Part shown: in pieces, positions 44,132 to 53,752 of the stretch
Numbering within the stretch: the stretch's first letter is position 1
Layout: every line of letters starts with the position of its first letter
Assembly (NCBI RefSeq): GCF_042665595.1
Contig: NZ_JBHTCT010000012.1
Location: 1-64,000, forward strand
DNA length: 64,000 nucleotides
Reading direction: 5' to 3'
From: Bhargavaea changchunensis
Lineage (GTDB): Bacteria > Bacillota > Bacilli > Bacillales_A > Planococcaceae
Program-made: the position numbers and the translations under genes
Notes under the pieces: generated by a model
The model's database searches: none
The model's input: the letters and a program-made list of their open reading frames with translations, nothing else
What the model was told of the DNA's origin: nothing

Positions 44132-44449
44132 ATGGTGAAGGAAGGTTTGGAGGATCTTTTTGAGGTGGTCCGGCCTGCTCTTTCGAACAAAGCGGAAGAA
44201 TTCAGTTTCTACGGTTACGGCTCTGTCACGGAAGAGGCCCTGTGGACATACTGCCGCGGAAAACTTTGGAGAAAAAAAGATCTTCAGGAAATCCCTGTCC
44301 ATGAAGCCGTGGGGGACATTCTGTCCATTTCCCCTTCCCGTTATATGACCCACACACAAGTGGAGGGATTCAAGAAAGCTGCCAAAAGCAGCGGTTTTGG
44401 AGGGCTGGACGAGGAAGAATTCCGTGCGCTCCTTGCTCCGAAAGGATGA
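44132..44449 (+). CDS. comN: ComN-like post-transcriptional regulator
   Basis: 105 aa. MVKEGLEDLFEVVRPALSNKAEEF and the C-terminal domain SRYMTHTQVEGFKKAA fit the post-transcriptional regulator ComN (YrzD) family, which affects comE mRNA localisation in B. subtilis. Start chosen at 44132 with GGAGAGG upstream; an ATG at 44123 is in frame. Divergent from spoVB. Confidence 0.75.
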   Translation: MVKEGLEDLFEVVRPALSNKAEEFSFYGYGSVTEEALWTYCRGKLWRKKDLQEIPVHEAVGDILSISPSRYMTHTQVEGFKKAAKSSGFGGLDEEEFRALLAPKG

Positions 44450-44481
44450 AAAGGGGACCAGAATGAAGGCAAAAGGCCGAA

Positions 44482-44510
44482 TTGACACGACAGGCAACGT
44501 GTTTCATAAT
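44482..44510 (+). promoter_or_regulatory. secDF promoter
   Basis: A perfect -35 TTGACA (44482-44487), a 17-nt spacer and -10 CATAAT (44505-44510). Confidence 0.8.
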
Positions 44511-44527
44511 GGAACTGTTGCTTTTTT
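44494..44527 (+). terminator. Terminator-like hairpin overlapping the secDF promoter
   Basis: GCAAC (about 44494-44498) pairs with GTTGC (44517-44521) with an inner TTTC/GGAA pairing, followed by T7. It may end comN transcripts while lying on the secDF promoter. Another hairpin, GTGTCC (44545-44550) with GGACAC (44559-44564), sits in the secDF leader. Confidence 0.5.
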
Positions 44528-44599
44528 TGTGCGTCTAATATAAGGTGTCCGGCGGTTAGGACACTGTCTTTTGCTGCCAATTGAATAGGGGGAACAACA

Positions 44600-46867
44600 A
44601 TGAAAACTCGAGGGCGCATAGTCGCTTTTCTATTGCTGCTGGTACTGTTTGCCTCAATGATCGGCGGAACCGGCAAGCAGATTGCCCAGGACGTCAATCT
44701 CGGACTGGACCTTCAGGGCGGGTTCGAAGTGCTCTACCAGGTGGAACCGCTCCGTGACGGCCAGAAGATCACTGAAGAGGTGGTTGCCGATACGGCAAGG
44801 GCGCTGACCGACCGGATAGACGTTCTCGGTGTGAGCGAGCCGAGCATCCAGATCGAGTCCGGCAACCGGATCCGCGTCCAGCTGGCAGGAGTCGAAGATC
44901 AGGAATCGGCGCGTGAACTTTTATCCACGCAGGCCAACCTGACATTCCGCGACACGAATGACCGCCTCATGCTTGACGGGGATGACCTGGTCGAGGGCGG
45001 CGCCAAGTCGACGTTTAATGACCAGGGGCAGCCGATTGTCACGCTCCAGCTGAAGAGCGCGGAAAAGTTCGGGGAGGTCACCTCCGAAATCGCCTCGATG
45101 GCGCCGAACAACCAGCTTGTCATCTGGCTCGACTTTATAGAAGGCGAGGACAGCTTTGCGGAGGAAGTGACAAAGCCGGAGCCCAAGTTCATCTCTTCTC
45201 CGAACGTCTCCAAGCCGATCCTTTCGTCCGATGTAGAGATTTCAGGTTCGTTCACCGTCGATGAAACGAAGCACCTGGCGGGTATCCTGAACGCCGGTGC
45301 GCTTCCGGTCAACCTGGATGAAATCTACTCGACCTCGGTTGGTGCACAGTTCGGTGAGCAGGCACTCGATGAGACGGTCATCGCTGCAGCGATCGGTATC
45401 GCGCTGGTCCTTCTCTTCATGCTCGTTTATTACCGGGTAGCGGGCTTTGTGGCTTTGGTCACGCTATCTGTATACGTCTATCTGCTGATTCTTGTCTTTA
45501 ACCTATTAAACGGTGTGCTGACACTTCCGGGGATTGCCGCGATCGTGCTCGGTGTCGGGATGGCCGTCGATGCCAATATCCTGACTTATGAGCGGATTCG
45601 CGAGGAACTCCGGATCGGCGCCACGGTGAAAGAAGCATTCAAGGCAGGTGCCAAATCGTCCTTCACGGCGATTCTTGACGCCAACATCACCACCTTGATC
45701 GCGGCAGGCGTCCTGTTCGTCTTCGGGACAAGCTCTGTCAAAGGGTTTGCGACAATGCTCATCCTGTCGATCCTGCTCAGCTTCGTCACCGCTGTCTGGG
45801 GATCGCGCCTGCTTCTGGGACTGCTTGTCCACAGCGGAATGCTCGATGGCAAGCCGGGTGCTTTCGGCCTTTCCCGAAAGTACATCCATTCCAAAGAAGA
45901 AGAGTTGGATGTGCTTGAACTGACAACGAGATTCGACCGTTTCGACTTTGCGGGGAACAGGAGAAAGTTCTTTACGGCCTCCATCATCTTCCTGATTGCC
46001 GGCGCAGTTGTACTTGGTATGTTCAGGCTGAACCTCGGAATCGACTTCTCGAGCGGAACACGGGTGGAAGTGCTGTCCAATGAGCCTCTTACCCAGGAAG
46101 AAGTATCCGCTACTCTTGAAGAAGCCGGCCACCCGACCGAAGACATTCTGATTTCGGGCGAAAACAAGGAGATCGCCGTCTTCCGTTACAAGGAAGATCT
46201 GAATCAGGGCGAGATCAACCAGCTGAAAGCGGAACTCGGTGATCTTTACGGTCACGAGCCGAATATCAGCACCGTTTCTCCTACTGTCGGACGGGAACTG
46301 GCGGAAAATGCGGTCAAAGCGCTGACCATTGCCATGATCGGGATCATCATCTATGTGGCTTTCCGATTTGAATGGCGGATGGGTGTTGCCTCAATCGTCA
46401 GCCTTCTGCATGACGCATTCTTCATGGTCGCTCTCTTCAGCCTGTTGAGGCTTGAAGTGGACATCACCTTCATCGCAGCCGTCCTGACAATTGTCGGGTA
46501 CTCGATCAACGATACGATCGTCACTTTCGACCGGATCCGTGAGAATCTGCACAAGATGAAGAAGATCGAGACGGAGGAAGACCTGGCCAAGGTTGTCAAC
46601 AAGTCGCTCCGTCAGACGCTCAGCCGGTCAATCAACACCGTTCTGACGGTCATCCTGGTCGTTGTCGCCCTGATCTTCTTTGGGTCCGAATCGATCCGGA
46701 ACTTCTCGCTTGCACTCCTGTTCGGCCTGATCGCGGGTACTTACTCGTCGATCTTCATCGCCGCACAGCTGTGGCTCGTTCTCAAAAAGCGGGAGATCAA
46801 CAAGAAAGGGACGATCGACGTCCAGAAAAAAGAAAAGAACTGGGGCTCCGACGAACCGGTCGTCTGA
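44600..46867 (+). CDS. secDF: Fused protein translocase subunits SecD-SecF
   Basis: 755 aa, a natural fusion as in B. subtilis. The SecD half (1-430) has GLDLQGGFEVLY and six helices; the SecF half (about 450-735) has LNLGIDFSSGTRVEV and VGYSINDTIVTFDRIREN. It uses the proton gradient to aid late steps of protein export. AATAGGGGGAACAAC precedes the ATG. Confidence 0.97.
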   Translation: MKTRGRIVAFLLLLVLFASMIGGTGKQIAQDVNLGLDLQGGFEVLYQVEPLRDGQKITEEVVADTARALTDRIDVLGVSEPSIQIESGNRIRVQLAGVEDQESARELLSTQANLTFRDTNDRLMLDGDDLVEGGAKSTFNDQGQPIVTLQLKSAEKFGEVTSEIASMAPNNQLVIWLDFIEGEDSFAEEVTKPEPKFISSPNVSKPILSSDVEISGSFTVDETKHLAGILNAGALPVNLDEIYSTSVGAQFGEQALDETVIAAAIGIALVLLFMLVYYRVAGFVALVTLSVYVYLLILVFNLLNGVLTLPGIAAIVLGVGMAVDANILTYERIREELRIGATVKEAFKAGAKSSFTAILDANITTLIAAGVLFVFGTSSVKGFATMLILSILLSFVTAVWGSRLLLGLLVHSGMLDGKPGAFGLSRKYIHSKEEELDVLELTTRFDRFDFAGNRRKFFTASIIFLIAGAVVLGMFRLNLGIDFSSGTRVEVLSNEPLTQEEVSATLEEAGHPTEDILISGENKEIAVFRYKEDLNQGEINQLKAELGDLYGHEPNISTVSPTVGRELAENAVKALTIAMIGIIIYVAFRFEWRMGVASIVSLLHDAFFMVALFSLLRLEVDITFIAAVLTIVGYSINDTIVTFDRIRENLHKMKKIETEEDLAKVVNKSLRQTLSRSINTVLTVILVVVALIFFGSESIRNFSLALLFGLIAGTYSSIFIAAQLWLVLKKREINKKGTIDVQKKEKNWGSDEPVV

Positions 46868-46889
46868 TCAGGTTTCCGCTCCGGAATGG

Positions 46890-46923
46890 ACAGGGTATAC
46901 ATCTGTATGCCCTGTCTTTTTTT
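46890..46923 (+). terminator. secDF terminator
   Basis: ACAGGGTATAC (46890-46900) pairs with GTATGCCCTGT (46905-46915), one mismatch, then a T-run. Confidence 0.9.
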
Positions 46924-46942
46924 GGCTGAAAGGAGGACCGCA

Positions 46943-47305
46943 ATGAAATTCCAGTGGACACTGCTCTTGGGACTCATCCTTGCGATCGTTGTCGCCTGGT
47001 TTGCAATCGTCAATGTGGATCCGGTGCCGGTGAATTATGTATTCGGAACCGCTGAGTGGCCGCTCATCATCGTCATCCTTGGATCGGCCCTTCTCGGAGC
47101 GGCGGTGAGCGGATTCGTTTCGATGTTCCGCTCCATCATGCAGCAGAGGAAAATCAAACGGCTGGAAAGGGAAGTGAACGATAAGGAACTCAAAATCGCC
47201 GATCAGCAAAATGAAATTGCAACGCTTCAGCATGCCGCTTCTGCATTTGCATCAGATTTGGAAGCGGAACCGCGTGACAATAACCTTGGCGGCGACAGCC
47301 GGTGA
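46943..47305 (+). CDS. LapA-domain (DUF1049) membrane protein
   Basis: 120 aa from the ATG at 46943 (AAAGGAGGACCGCA upstream). Two membrane helices (about 3-23 and 42-65) and a coiled-coil tail (about 68-105), as in the LapA/YciS family of envelope assembly proteins. Monocistronic between two terminators. Confidence 0.8.
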   Translation: MKFQWTLLLGLILAIVVAWFAIVNVDPVPVNYVFGTAEWPLIIVILGSALLGAAVSGFVSMFRSIMQQRKIKRLEREVNDKELKIADQQNEIATLQHAASAFASDLEAEPRDNNLGGDSR

Positions 47306-47306
47306 C

Positions 47307-47333
47307 CTCCTGACATTCCGTCAGGAGTTTTTT
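47307..47333 (+). terminator. Terminator after the LapA-domain gene
   Basis: CTCCTGAC (47307-47314), 5-nt loop, GTCAGGAG (47320-47327) and T6. Confidence 0.93.
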
Positions 47334-47431
47334 CGTATTCACCCATAACGATTCTTACACTTGTGGGGATTTCCGCCAATAGAAAGGATGGGACATTCTC
47401 ATGTATAATAGACTTCAAGGAAGTGATGGCA

Positions 47432-49780
47432 ATGATAGAATCGATGAAGCGATGGCGGACGCAGGAAAATGATGATGCCGCCACGGAAAAACTCCGGCTT
47501 GCCCTCGGACTGTCGCCGATAGCGGCGAAGGTTCTGGCCTCCAGGGGATTTACGGATGCTGATGAAGCGTCCGCCTTCATCCGGGTCGGCCTGGACAGCT
47601 GGCATGATCCATTTCTCATGAAAGATATGGACAAAGCGGTCGAACTGATCCATAAGCATATCCGTACCGGACGGCGCATCGCCGTCTACGGTGACTATGA
47701 TGCTGACGGTGTAACGAGCACGACCGTCCTTATGAAGGCACTGCTTTCACTTGGCGCAGATGCCTTTTATGTCATCCCGAACCGCTTCAGGCACGGATAC
47801 GGCCCGAATACCGATCTGTTCCGTGAAGTCTACGAGCAAGGCGCTTCGCTGATTGTGACGGTCGACAACGGCATCTCCGGCAATGAGCAGGTAGCTGCTG
47901 CCAAGGAGATGGGCATGGATGTGATCATCACGGATCACCACGAACCGGGAGAGGTTCTGCCGGAAGCGGATGCCATCATTCATCCGCGCCATCCGGAAGG
48001 GGACTATCCGTTCGATGAGCTTGCCGGCGTAGGTGTGGCTCTCAAGGTCGCCCATGCACTGACAGGTGACTTTCCGGCTGATTCCCTTATTTTCGGTGCG
48101 ATCGGAACGGTTGCCGACCTTGTTCCGCTTCACGATGAAAACCGGCTTATCGTTAAGATGGGTATCGAGAAGCTGAGGAACACAGCCAATCCTGCCATCC
48201 GGGCGCTCAGCAGTGTGTCGGACGTGCGCCAGCAGGAAATCAATGAAGAAACGATCGGTTTCGCATTCGGGCCGAGGATCAATGCGCTCGGCCGGCTGGG
48301 TGACGCGGCGCCGGCCGTCCGAATGTTCCTGACCGAAGATGCTGCAGAAGCATCGATGCTTGCCTCACAGCTGAATGACCGGAACAAGGAACGCCAGAAG
48401 ATGGTCGCCTCCATCGCCGATGAAGCGATCGCCCAGATCGAGGATACATATGGCGACGCCGTCCCACATGTGCTGACGGTTGCAGGAGAAGGCTGGAATC
48501 CCGGAGTCGTCGGGATCGTCGCGTCCAGGATCACGGAAAAGTATTACCGTCCTTCGATCGTGCTCGCACTCGACCCGGAAAAGGGAATCGCGAAAGGATC
48601 CGCAAGAAGCATCGAAGGCTTCCACATGTACAGGGAACTCAAGAAAAATGCGGACCTGGTCCCTCATTTTGGCGGACACCCGATGGCTGCGGGACTGACA
48701 CTGCCGATTGAGAATCTCGAAAAGCTTAGGGAAAACCTCATCGCGCAGGGCAGTGAAGTACTGACGAAAGAGGACCTGATCCCGACGCTGGACGTCGATG
48801 TGCAGCTGACTCTCGATGAAGTTGATATCGGCTCCATCGAATCACTGTCCGAACTTGGCCCGTACGGTGTCGGCTTCGCCAAGCCGGTGTACTGCCTGCC
48901 TGACCTGAGCGTGGAGTCGAGCCGGAAAATCGGATCGATGAAAAACCATCTCAAGCTCAGTGTATCGGACGGCGTCAACACACTTGATGTCGTCGGCTTC
49001 GGGCTTGGTCACCTGGAGGATGAGCTGACGCCGGATGCGCGGGTGAGCCTTGCGGGTGACCTGCAGATCAACGAGTGGAACGGCAGGAAAAAGCCGCAGC
49101 TTATGCTGACCGACATGAAGTCGGACGGCTGGCAGCTGTTTGACGTGCGCGGGGAGCGCCTGTTGTCCAGATGGCTTCCTTCCATTCCGGAAGAAGCCGT
49201 ATTCGTGGCCTTCAAAAAGGAAAGCGTCCGCAAATTCCGCGCGGATACCGGGAAGGAGATCGTTCAGCCGGAGGAACTGAATCCGTCACGTTCGTCAGCG
49301 GTCGTTCTGCTGGATCTGCCCGAATCGCTGGAGGCACTTGAAGGGCTGCTCAGCTCGTGCGGGCCATCCCGGATATACGCGCATTTCCATGTGCCGGAAT
49401 CCCGTTATTTCATGGGGATACCCGACCGGAAGCAGTTCGGCTGGTACTACTCGTTCCTCAAGCAGCAGGGCAGCTTCCATGTCATGCGTGAAGGGGAACG
49501 GCTTGCCAAACATAAAGGCTGGAGCCGGGATACGGTTATTTTCATGACAAAGGTGTTTTTCGAGCTCGGGTTTGTTACAATGGAGAATGGACTCGCCGCA
49601 GTCGTGGACAGCCCGCCCAAGCGGGATCTGTCCGAATCCGAAACATATTCGGGGCTGGAGCGGCGGATCAATATAGAGCAGACTTTACTTTATTCGCCCT
49701 ATCAGGAATTACGGCGGGTCATCGGCAGCATTCTTGATGCGCCTGAAACCGCCCGGGAGGAGCAGCAACTATGGATTTAA
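47432..49780 (+). CDS. recJ: Single-stranded-DNA-specific exonuclease RecJ
   Basis: 782 aa from the ATG at 47432, 8 nt after AAGGAAG. DHH-family motifs are YGDYDADGVTSTT, VDNGISG, ITDHHEPGEVLP and the later HFGGHPMAAGL (DHHA1). A C-terminal extension follows, as in Firmicutes RecJ. It degrades 5' single strands in repair and recombination. Its 3' end overlaps apt by 10 bp. Confidence 0.95.
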   Translation: MIESMKRWRTQENDDAATEKLRLALGLSPIAAKVLASRGFTDADEASAFIRVGLDSWHDPFLMKDMDKAVELIHKHIRTGRRIAVYGDYDADGVTSTTVLMKALLSLGADAFYVIPNRFRHGYGPNTDLFREVYEQGASLIVTVDNGISGNEQVAAAKEMGMDVIITDHHEPGEVLPEADAIIHPRHPEGDYPFDELAGVGVALKVAHALTGDFPADSLIFGAIGTVADLVPLHDENRLIVKMGIEKLRNTANPAIRALSSVSDVRQQEINEETIGFAFGPRINALGRLGDAAPAVRMFLTEDAAEASMLASQLNDRNKERQKMVASIADEAIAQIEDTYGDAVPHVLTVAGEGWNPGVVGIVASRITEKYYRPSIVLALDPEKGIAKGSARSIEGFHMYRELKKNADLVPHFGGHPMAAGLTLPIENLEKLRENLIAQGSEVLTKEDLIPTLDVDVQLTLDEVDIGSIESLSELGPYGVGFAKPVYCLPDLSVESSRKIGSMKNHLKLSVSDGVNTLDVVGFGLGHLEDELTPDARVSLAGDLQINEWNGRKKPQLMLTDMKSDGWQLFDVRGERLLSRWLPSIPEEAVFVAFKKESVRKFRADTGKEIVQPEELNPSRSSAVVLLDLPESLEALEGLLSSCGPSRIYAHFHVPESRYFMGIPDRKQFGWYYSFLKQQGSFHVMREGERLAKHKGWSRDTVIFMTKVFFELGFVTMENGLAAVVDSPPKRDLSESETYSGLERRINIEQTLLYSPYQELRRVIGSILDAPETAREEQQLWI

Positions 49781-50289
49781 AGCAATATGTGACGATTGTC
49801 GAGAACTATCCGAAGGAGGGCATCAGCTTCAAGGATATTTCAACAATCATGGACAATGGTCCTGTCTATAAATACGCGACCGAGCAAATCGTCGAGTACG
49901 CAAAACAAGTCGGGGCAGAGATCATTGTCGGACCGGAAGCACGCGGGTTCATCATCGGTTGCCCGGTCGCCTATGCACTCGGCATCGGCTTTGCGCCTGT
50001 CCGCAAGGAAGGCAAGCTTCCGCGCGAAACGATCAGGGTCGAGTACGGCCTCGAGTATGGCAAGGATGTCCTGACCATCCACCGCGATGCGATCAAACCG
50101 GGACAAAAAGTCCTGATCGTCGACGACCTTCTGGCAACGGGGGGCACAGTCGAGGCGACGGTCAAGCTCGTCGAGGAGCTCGGCGGCAAAGTGGCCGGAT
50201 GCGCTTTCCTCATTGAGCTTTCCTACCTGGATGGCCGTGAACGCCTGAAAGGCTACGATGTCCATGCACTGATGAATTACGAAGACTGA
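49771..50289 (+). CDS. apt: Adenine phosphoribosyltransferase
   Basis: 172 aa; the PRPP-binding loop is VLIVDDLLATGGTVEA near 115-130, and the N-terminus YPKEGISFKDIST is typical. It salvages adenine to AMP. GGAGGAGCAGCAACT inside recJ is the ribosome site. Confidence 0.97.
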   Translation: MDLKQYVTIVENYPKEGISFKDISTIMDNGPVYKYATEQIVEYAKQVGAEIIVGPEARGFIIGCPVAYALGIGFAPVRKEGKLPRETIRVEYGLEYGKDVLTIHRDAIKPGQKVLIVDDLLATGGTVEATVKLVEELGGKVAGCAFLIELSYLDGRERLKGYDVHALMNYED

Positions 50290-50292
50290 TTC

Positions 50293-50356
50293 GGCCCCCG
50301 GCGGAAGCCGGGGGTCTGATTCGAGAGCGCGTTTTTGCAAAAACGCGCTTTTTTGA
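50293..50356 (+). terminator. Two hairpins after apt, second a terminator
   Basis: CCCCCGGC/GCCGGGGG (about 50295-50314) lacks T's. The second, AGCGCGTTTTT (50326-50336) with AAAAACGCGCT (50339-50349) and T6, is a strong terminator. Confidence 0.88.
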
Positions 50357-50408
50357 TAAAATAGTTTTAACTTTATATCAGAAAAGCAATGGAAAGGCGG
50401 TGGACGGA

Positions 50409-52604
50409 ATGGCGAAAAATACGGTGATGACGGTGGAAGATGTTTTCGCATCCGTCTCCTCCTATATGAATGAGGAACACGTCCAGTTCGTGAAGGATGC
50501 CTACGAAGTGGCAGAACAGGCACATGAGGGGCAGACCCGGAGCTCCGGCGAACCGTATATTACGCACCCCATACAGGTAGCGGGAATCCTTGCCGAACTT
50601 CAGATGGATCCGGAGACGGTGGCAGCGGGCTTCCTGCATGACGTCGTCGAGGACACCGAAGTCACGAGGGAAGCGCTGGTTTCCCGCTTCGGTGAAGAAG
50701 TGGCCAGGCTGGTCGACGGCGTCACCAAGCTCGACAAGCTGAAGTATAAGTCCAAGGAAGAAAAGCAGGCGGAAAACCACCGGAAGATGTTCCTTGCGAT
50801 GGCTCAGGACATTCGGGTCATCCTCATCAAGCTGGCCGACCGCCTCCATAATATGCGCACACTAAAGTATACAAGCCCCGAGAAGCAGCGGCGGGTATCG
50901 GCGGAAACACTGGAAATTTTCGCGCCTCTTGCACACCGCCTCGGAATTTCGACGATCAAGTGGGAACTGGAAGACACGGCACTGCGCTATCTGAATCCCC
51001 AGCAGTACTACCGGATCGTCAACCTGATGAAACGGAAGCGGACGGAGCGGGAAAATTACCTCAGGAAAGTCATGGACCAGATCCGCGACGAACTGGCACA
51101 GGTGAACATCAAGTGCGAATTGTCCGGCCGCCCCAAACACATCTACAGCATCTACCGCAAGATGGTGTTGCAGAACAAACAGTTCAACGAAATCTATGAC
51201 CTGCTCGCAATCCGTGTCCAGGTCTCAAGCATCAAGGACTGCTATGCCGTTCTTGGAATCATCCATACGCTCTGGAAGCCGATGCCGGGCCGCTTCAAGG
51301 ACTACATCGCCATGCCGAAGCAGAACCTGTACCAGTCAATCCATACGACGGTTGTCGGCCCGCACGGCGAGCCGCTCGAGGTGCAGATTCGTACGGACGA
51401 GATGCACCGCATCGCAGAGTACGGGGTCGCGGCCCACTGGGCGTATAAGGAAGGCAAGAACCTTCAGGAAAAGCAGGACAGCCTCGATTCCAAACTGACC
51501 TGGTTCCGCGAGATCCTCGACTTCCAGAATGAGTCGTCGAACGCGGAAGAATTCATGGAATCACTGAAATATGACCTGTTCTCCGACATGGTGTATGTCT
51601 TCACGCCAAACGGCGATGTCCTGGAGCTTCGCTCGGGCTCGGTTCCGATCGACTTTGCCTACCGCGTCCACTCCGAAGTCGGCAACAAGATGATCGGTGC
51701 CAAAGTCAACGGCAAGATCGTCCCGCTGGACACGGAGCTCAGTACGGGGGACATCGTGGAAATTCTAACGTCCAAGTCATCCTTTGGCCCCAGCCGCGAC
51801 TGGCTCAAGATAGCGAACACATCCCAGGCGAAAAACAAGATCAAGCAGTTTTACAAAAAGCAGCTGCGGGATGAAAACATCATCAAGGGCCGAGAGATGA
51901 TCGAACAGGAACTCAAAGAGCGGGGCCTTTCGAAAAAAGAGGTCCTCACCGAGGATAATATCAAGCGGGTGTGCGACAAGTTCAACTTCGCGAATGAAGA
52001 GGACATGCATGCCGCGGTCGGATTCAACGGCATCACCGTCCAGCAGGTGGTCAACCGGCTGACGGACAAGCTCCGCAAAGAGAAAGAGGCCGAGCTGCAG
52101 CTTGAGAAGATCACCAAAGAGATGGCAGCGCCCGCACCTAAAAAAGTAACGGAATCGGGTGTCATCGTCCCGGGCATCGACAACCTGCTCATCCGGCTGT
52201 CCAGATGCTGCAGTCCGGTGCCGGGCGACGAAATCGTCGGCTACATTACAAAAGGCCGCGGCGTGTCCGTGCACAGGGAAGACTGCCCGAATGTTTCACC
52301 TGACGATACGGAAAGCCGGCTGATCGACGTGGAATGGGCAAACAGTCCCGCCGGGAAACAGAAGGAATACCAGGTGGATATCGAAGTGTCCGGCTACGAT
52401 CGTCCCGGCCTTCTGAATGAAGTGATGCATATCGTCAACGATCTGAAGACGGTGATCACGGCAGTCAGCGCGAAAAGCGACAAAAACAAGATTGCGACCA
52501 TCAATATGACGCTTCTGATCACGAACATCACCCACCTCCACCGGATCGTGGAACGGATCAAGCAGATCCGCGACATTTATTATGTCCAGCGGGTTACGAA
52601 CTGA
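50409..52604 (+). CDS. relA: Bifunctional (p)ppGpp synthetase/hydrolase Rel
   Basis: 731 aa from the ATG at 50409 (MAKNTVMTVEDVF, like B. subtilis RelA); a GTG at 50400 is also possible. HD hydrolase (about 40-150; GFLHDVVEDTEVT), synthetase (about 230-345), TGS (about 390-450), zinc-finger/helical region (LIRLSRCCSPVPGDEIVG) and C-terminal ACT (about 655-725). It makes and degrades the stringent-response alarmone. Followed by dtd, as usual. Confidence 0.96.
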   Translation: MAKNTVMTVEDVFASVSSYMNEEHVQFVKDAYEVAEQAHEGQTRSSGEPYITHPIQVAGILAELQMDPETVAAGFLHDVVEDTEVTREALVSRFGEEVARLVDGVTKLDKLKYKSKEEKQAENHRKMFLAMAQDIRVILIKLADRLHNMRTLKYTSPEKQRRVSAETLEIFAPLAHRLGISTIKWELEDTALRYLNPQQYYRIVNLMKRKRTERENYLRKVMDQIRDELAQVNIKCELSGRPKHIYSIYRKMVLQNKQFNEIYDLLAIRVQVSSIKDCYAVLGIIHTLWKPMPGRFKDYIAMPKQNLYQSIHTTVVGPHGEPLEVQIRTDEMHRIAEYGVAAHWAYKEGKNLQEKQDSLDSKLTWFREILDFQNESSNAEEFMESLKYDLFSDMVYVFTPNGDVLELRSGSVPIDFAYRVHSEVGNKMIGAKVNGKIVPLDTELSTGDIVEILTSKSSFGPSRDWLKIANTSQAKNKIKQFYKKQLRDENIIKGREMIEQELKERGLSKKEVLTEDNIKRVCDKFNFANEEDMHAAVGFNGITVQQVVNRLTDKLRKEKEAELQLEKITKEMAAPAPKKVTESGVIVPGIDNLLIRLSRCCSPVPGDEIVGYITKGRGVSVHREDCPNVSPDDTESRLIDVEWANSPAGKQKEYQVDIEVSGYDRPGLLNEVMHIVNDLKTVITAVSAKSDKNKIATINMTLLITNITHLHRIVERIKQIRDIYYVQRVTN

Positions 52605-52622
52605 GAAAAGGGGGAGTCGGGA

Positions 52623-53066
52623 ATGAGAGTGGTCATCCAGCGGAGCGGGGAGGCATCCGTGACCGTTGACGGGGATGTGACCGGAGCCATCGACAGCGGC
52701 TATGTGCTCCTCGTCGGCATCACACACTCCGACACGGAGGAAGATGTCCGATACGTGGCCAACAAGGTCGCCAACCTGCGTCTGTTTGAAGATGAAGACG
52801 GTAAGATGAACCTGTCGATCCTGGAAGCAGGAGGCGCCATTTTGTCCGTCTCGCAGTTTACGCTGTACGCGGACACGACAAGGGGACGCCGTCCGGGTTT
52901 CTCCGAGGCGGCAAGGCCCGAACAGGCCCAGCCGCTGTACGAGCGTTTCAACGAAAAGCTCCGTCACCTCGGACTCCGCGTGGAAACCGGCATATTCGGC
53001 GCCATGATGGACGTCAGTCTCATTAATGACGGACCTGTTACGGTCATTGTTGAATCGAAGAAATGA
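52623..53066 (+). CDS. dtd: D-aminoacyl-tRNA deacylase
   Basis: 147 aa; SVSQFTLYADTTRGRRPGFSE and NDGPVTVIVESKK carry the active-site motifs of DTD, which removes D-amino acids from tRNA. AAAAGGGGGAGTCGGGA precedes the ATG. Confidence 0.96.
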   Translation: MRVVIQRSGEASVTVDGDVTGAIDSGYVLLVGITHSDTEEDVRYVANKVANLRLFEDEDGKMNLSILEAGGAILSVSQFTLYADTTRGRRPGFSEAARPEQAQPLYERFNEKLRHLGLRVETGIFGAMMDVSLINDGPVTVIVESKK

Positions 53067-53104
53067 TCTATTAACAGCAGAACCGATATAGCTATATAAC
53101 AGAC

Positions 53105-53144
53105 TGCAGACAAAGTGAGTGTATTGCTCCTTTGTCTCTTTTTA
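53105..53144. terminator. CAGACAAAG hairpin, dtd terminator and repeat-associated element
   Basis: AGACAAAG (53108-53115) pairs with CTTTGTCT (53130-53137), then TTTTT. It is the same hairpin as at 81-120 and 60111-60150 in the opposite orientation, joined to repeat copy C. Confidence 0.85.
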
Positions 53145-53150
53145 TGTTAT

Positions 53151-53282
53151 GAAAATCCTTCGGATTTCCGCTTCGGGCCCTCGCTTTCCGCGGGCGTTGC
53201 CTTAGCCTCCTCGGACCTGCGTCCTGCGGGGTCTTCGGCTAACGCTTTTCCCGCAGGAGTCTCGGGCCCTCCGCTTCAATCC
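53151..53282 (-). repeat. Dispersed Bacillales repeat, copy C
   Basis: On the minus strand it begins GGAGGGCCCGAGACTCCTGC, continues GGGAAAAGCGTTAGCCGAAG and ends GCAGCGGAAATCC-like, matching copies A and D. Between this copy and copy E (53283-53570) I see no gene, hairpin or repeat. Confidence 0.8.
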
Positions 53283-53570
53283 TCCATGGAGCGTATTAGG
53301 CAAACGGTTCCTGTTTTATTAAGTTAGCAGTTCAAACAATAAGCGATGCCGTATCGGATAGAATAAATCTCAATTTCAAAGTACTATTCAGAGGGAAGGG
53401 AAACTCGTAAGTCCTGCCATTGCTGACGGGCGGTGTTTGTTATGATTCAACTGGGCGTAGGATTCAGAAGTGGGTTGGTTGCGATTTGGAGAAGCCGGGT
53501 AACCACTCATCCAATCTGCTGAACCCGGGGTATCCCGTTACTTTTGTGATCGGGATGGTTTTATCGATGC

Positions 53571-53682
53571 GTTGATTGGAGTGGAGGGCGACGACTCCTG
53601 CGGAGAAGGAAGCGCGGAGAGACTTCTCAGAAGGCTCGATGCCTTCCCCGCGGAAAGCGTTCGCCCGTAACGGAAATCAACA
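53571..53682 (+). repeat. Dispersed Bacillales repeat, copy E (variant)
   Basis: GGAGGGCGACGACTCCTGCG, then CCCCGCGGAAAGCGTTCGCC and an ending CGGAAATCAAC. It is related to the other copies but belongs to a different subfamily. A palindromic hairpin follows. Confidence 0.7.
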
Positions 53683-53707
53683 TGCCTTATACAAAGCCCT
53701 ATAAAAA

Positions 53708-53750
53708 AACTGCAGACCAAGGGGCCATGGCTCCTTGGTCTGAAGCTTTT
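53708..53750 (-). terminator. Amidase terminator, perfect AGACCAAGG palindrome
   Basis: AGACCAAGGGGCCATGG (53714-53730) with CTCCTTGGTCT (53731-53741). On the minus strand it is followed by the complement of A7, a T-run. It belongs to the CAGACAAAG hairpin family seen beside other repeat copies. Confidence 0.85.
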
Positions 53751-53752
53751 AA

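Noticed and set aside
53115..53327. Short frames across repeat copies C and E
   Set aside because: They follow the dispersed repeat, which gives similar frames at each copy, and have no ribosome site.
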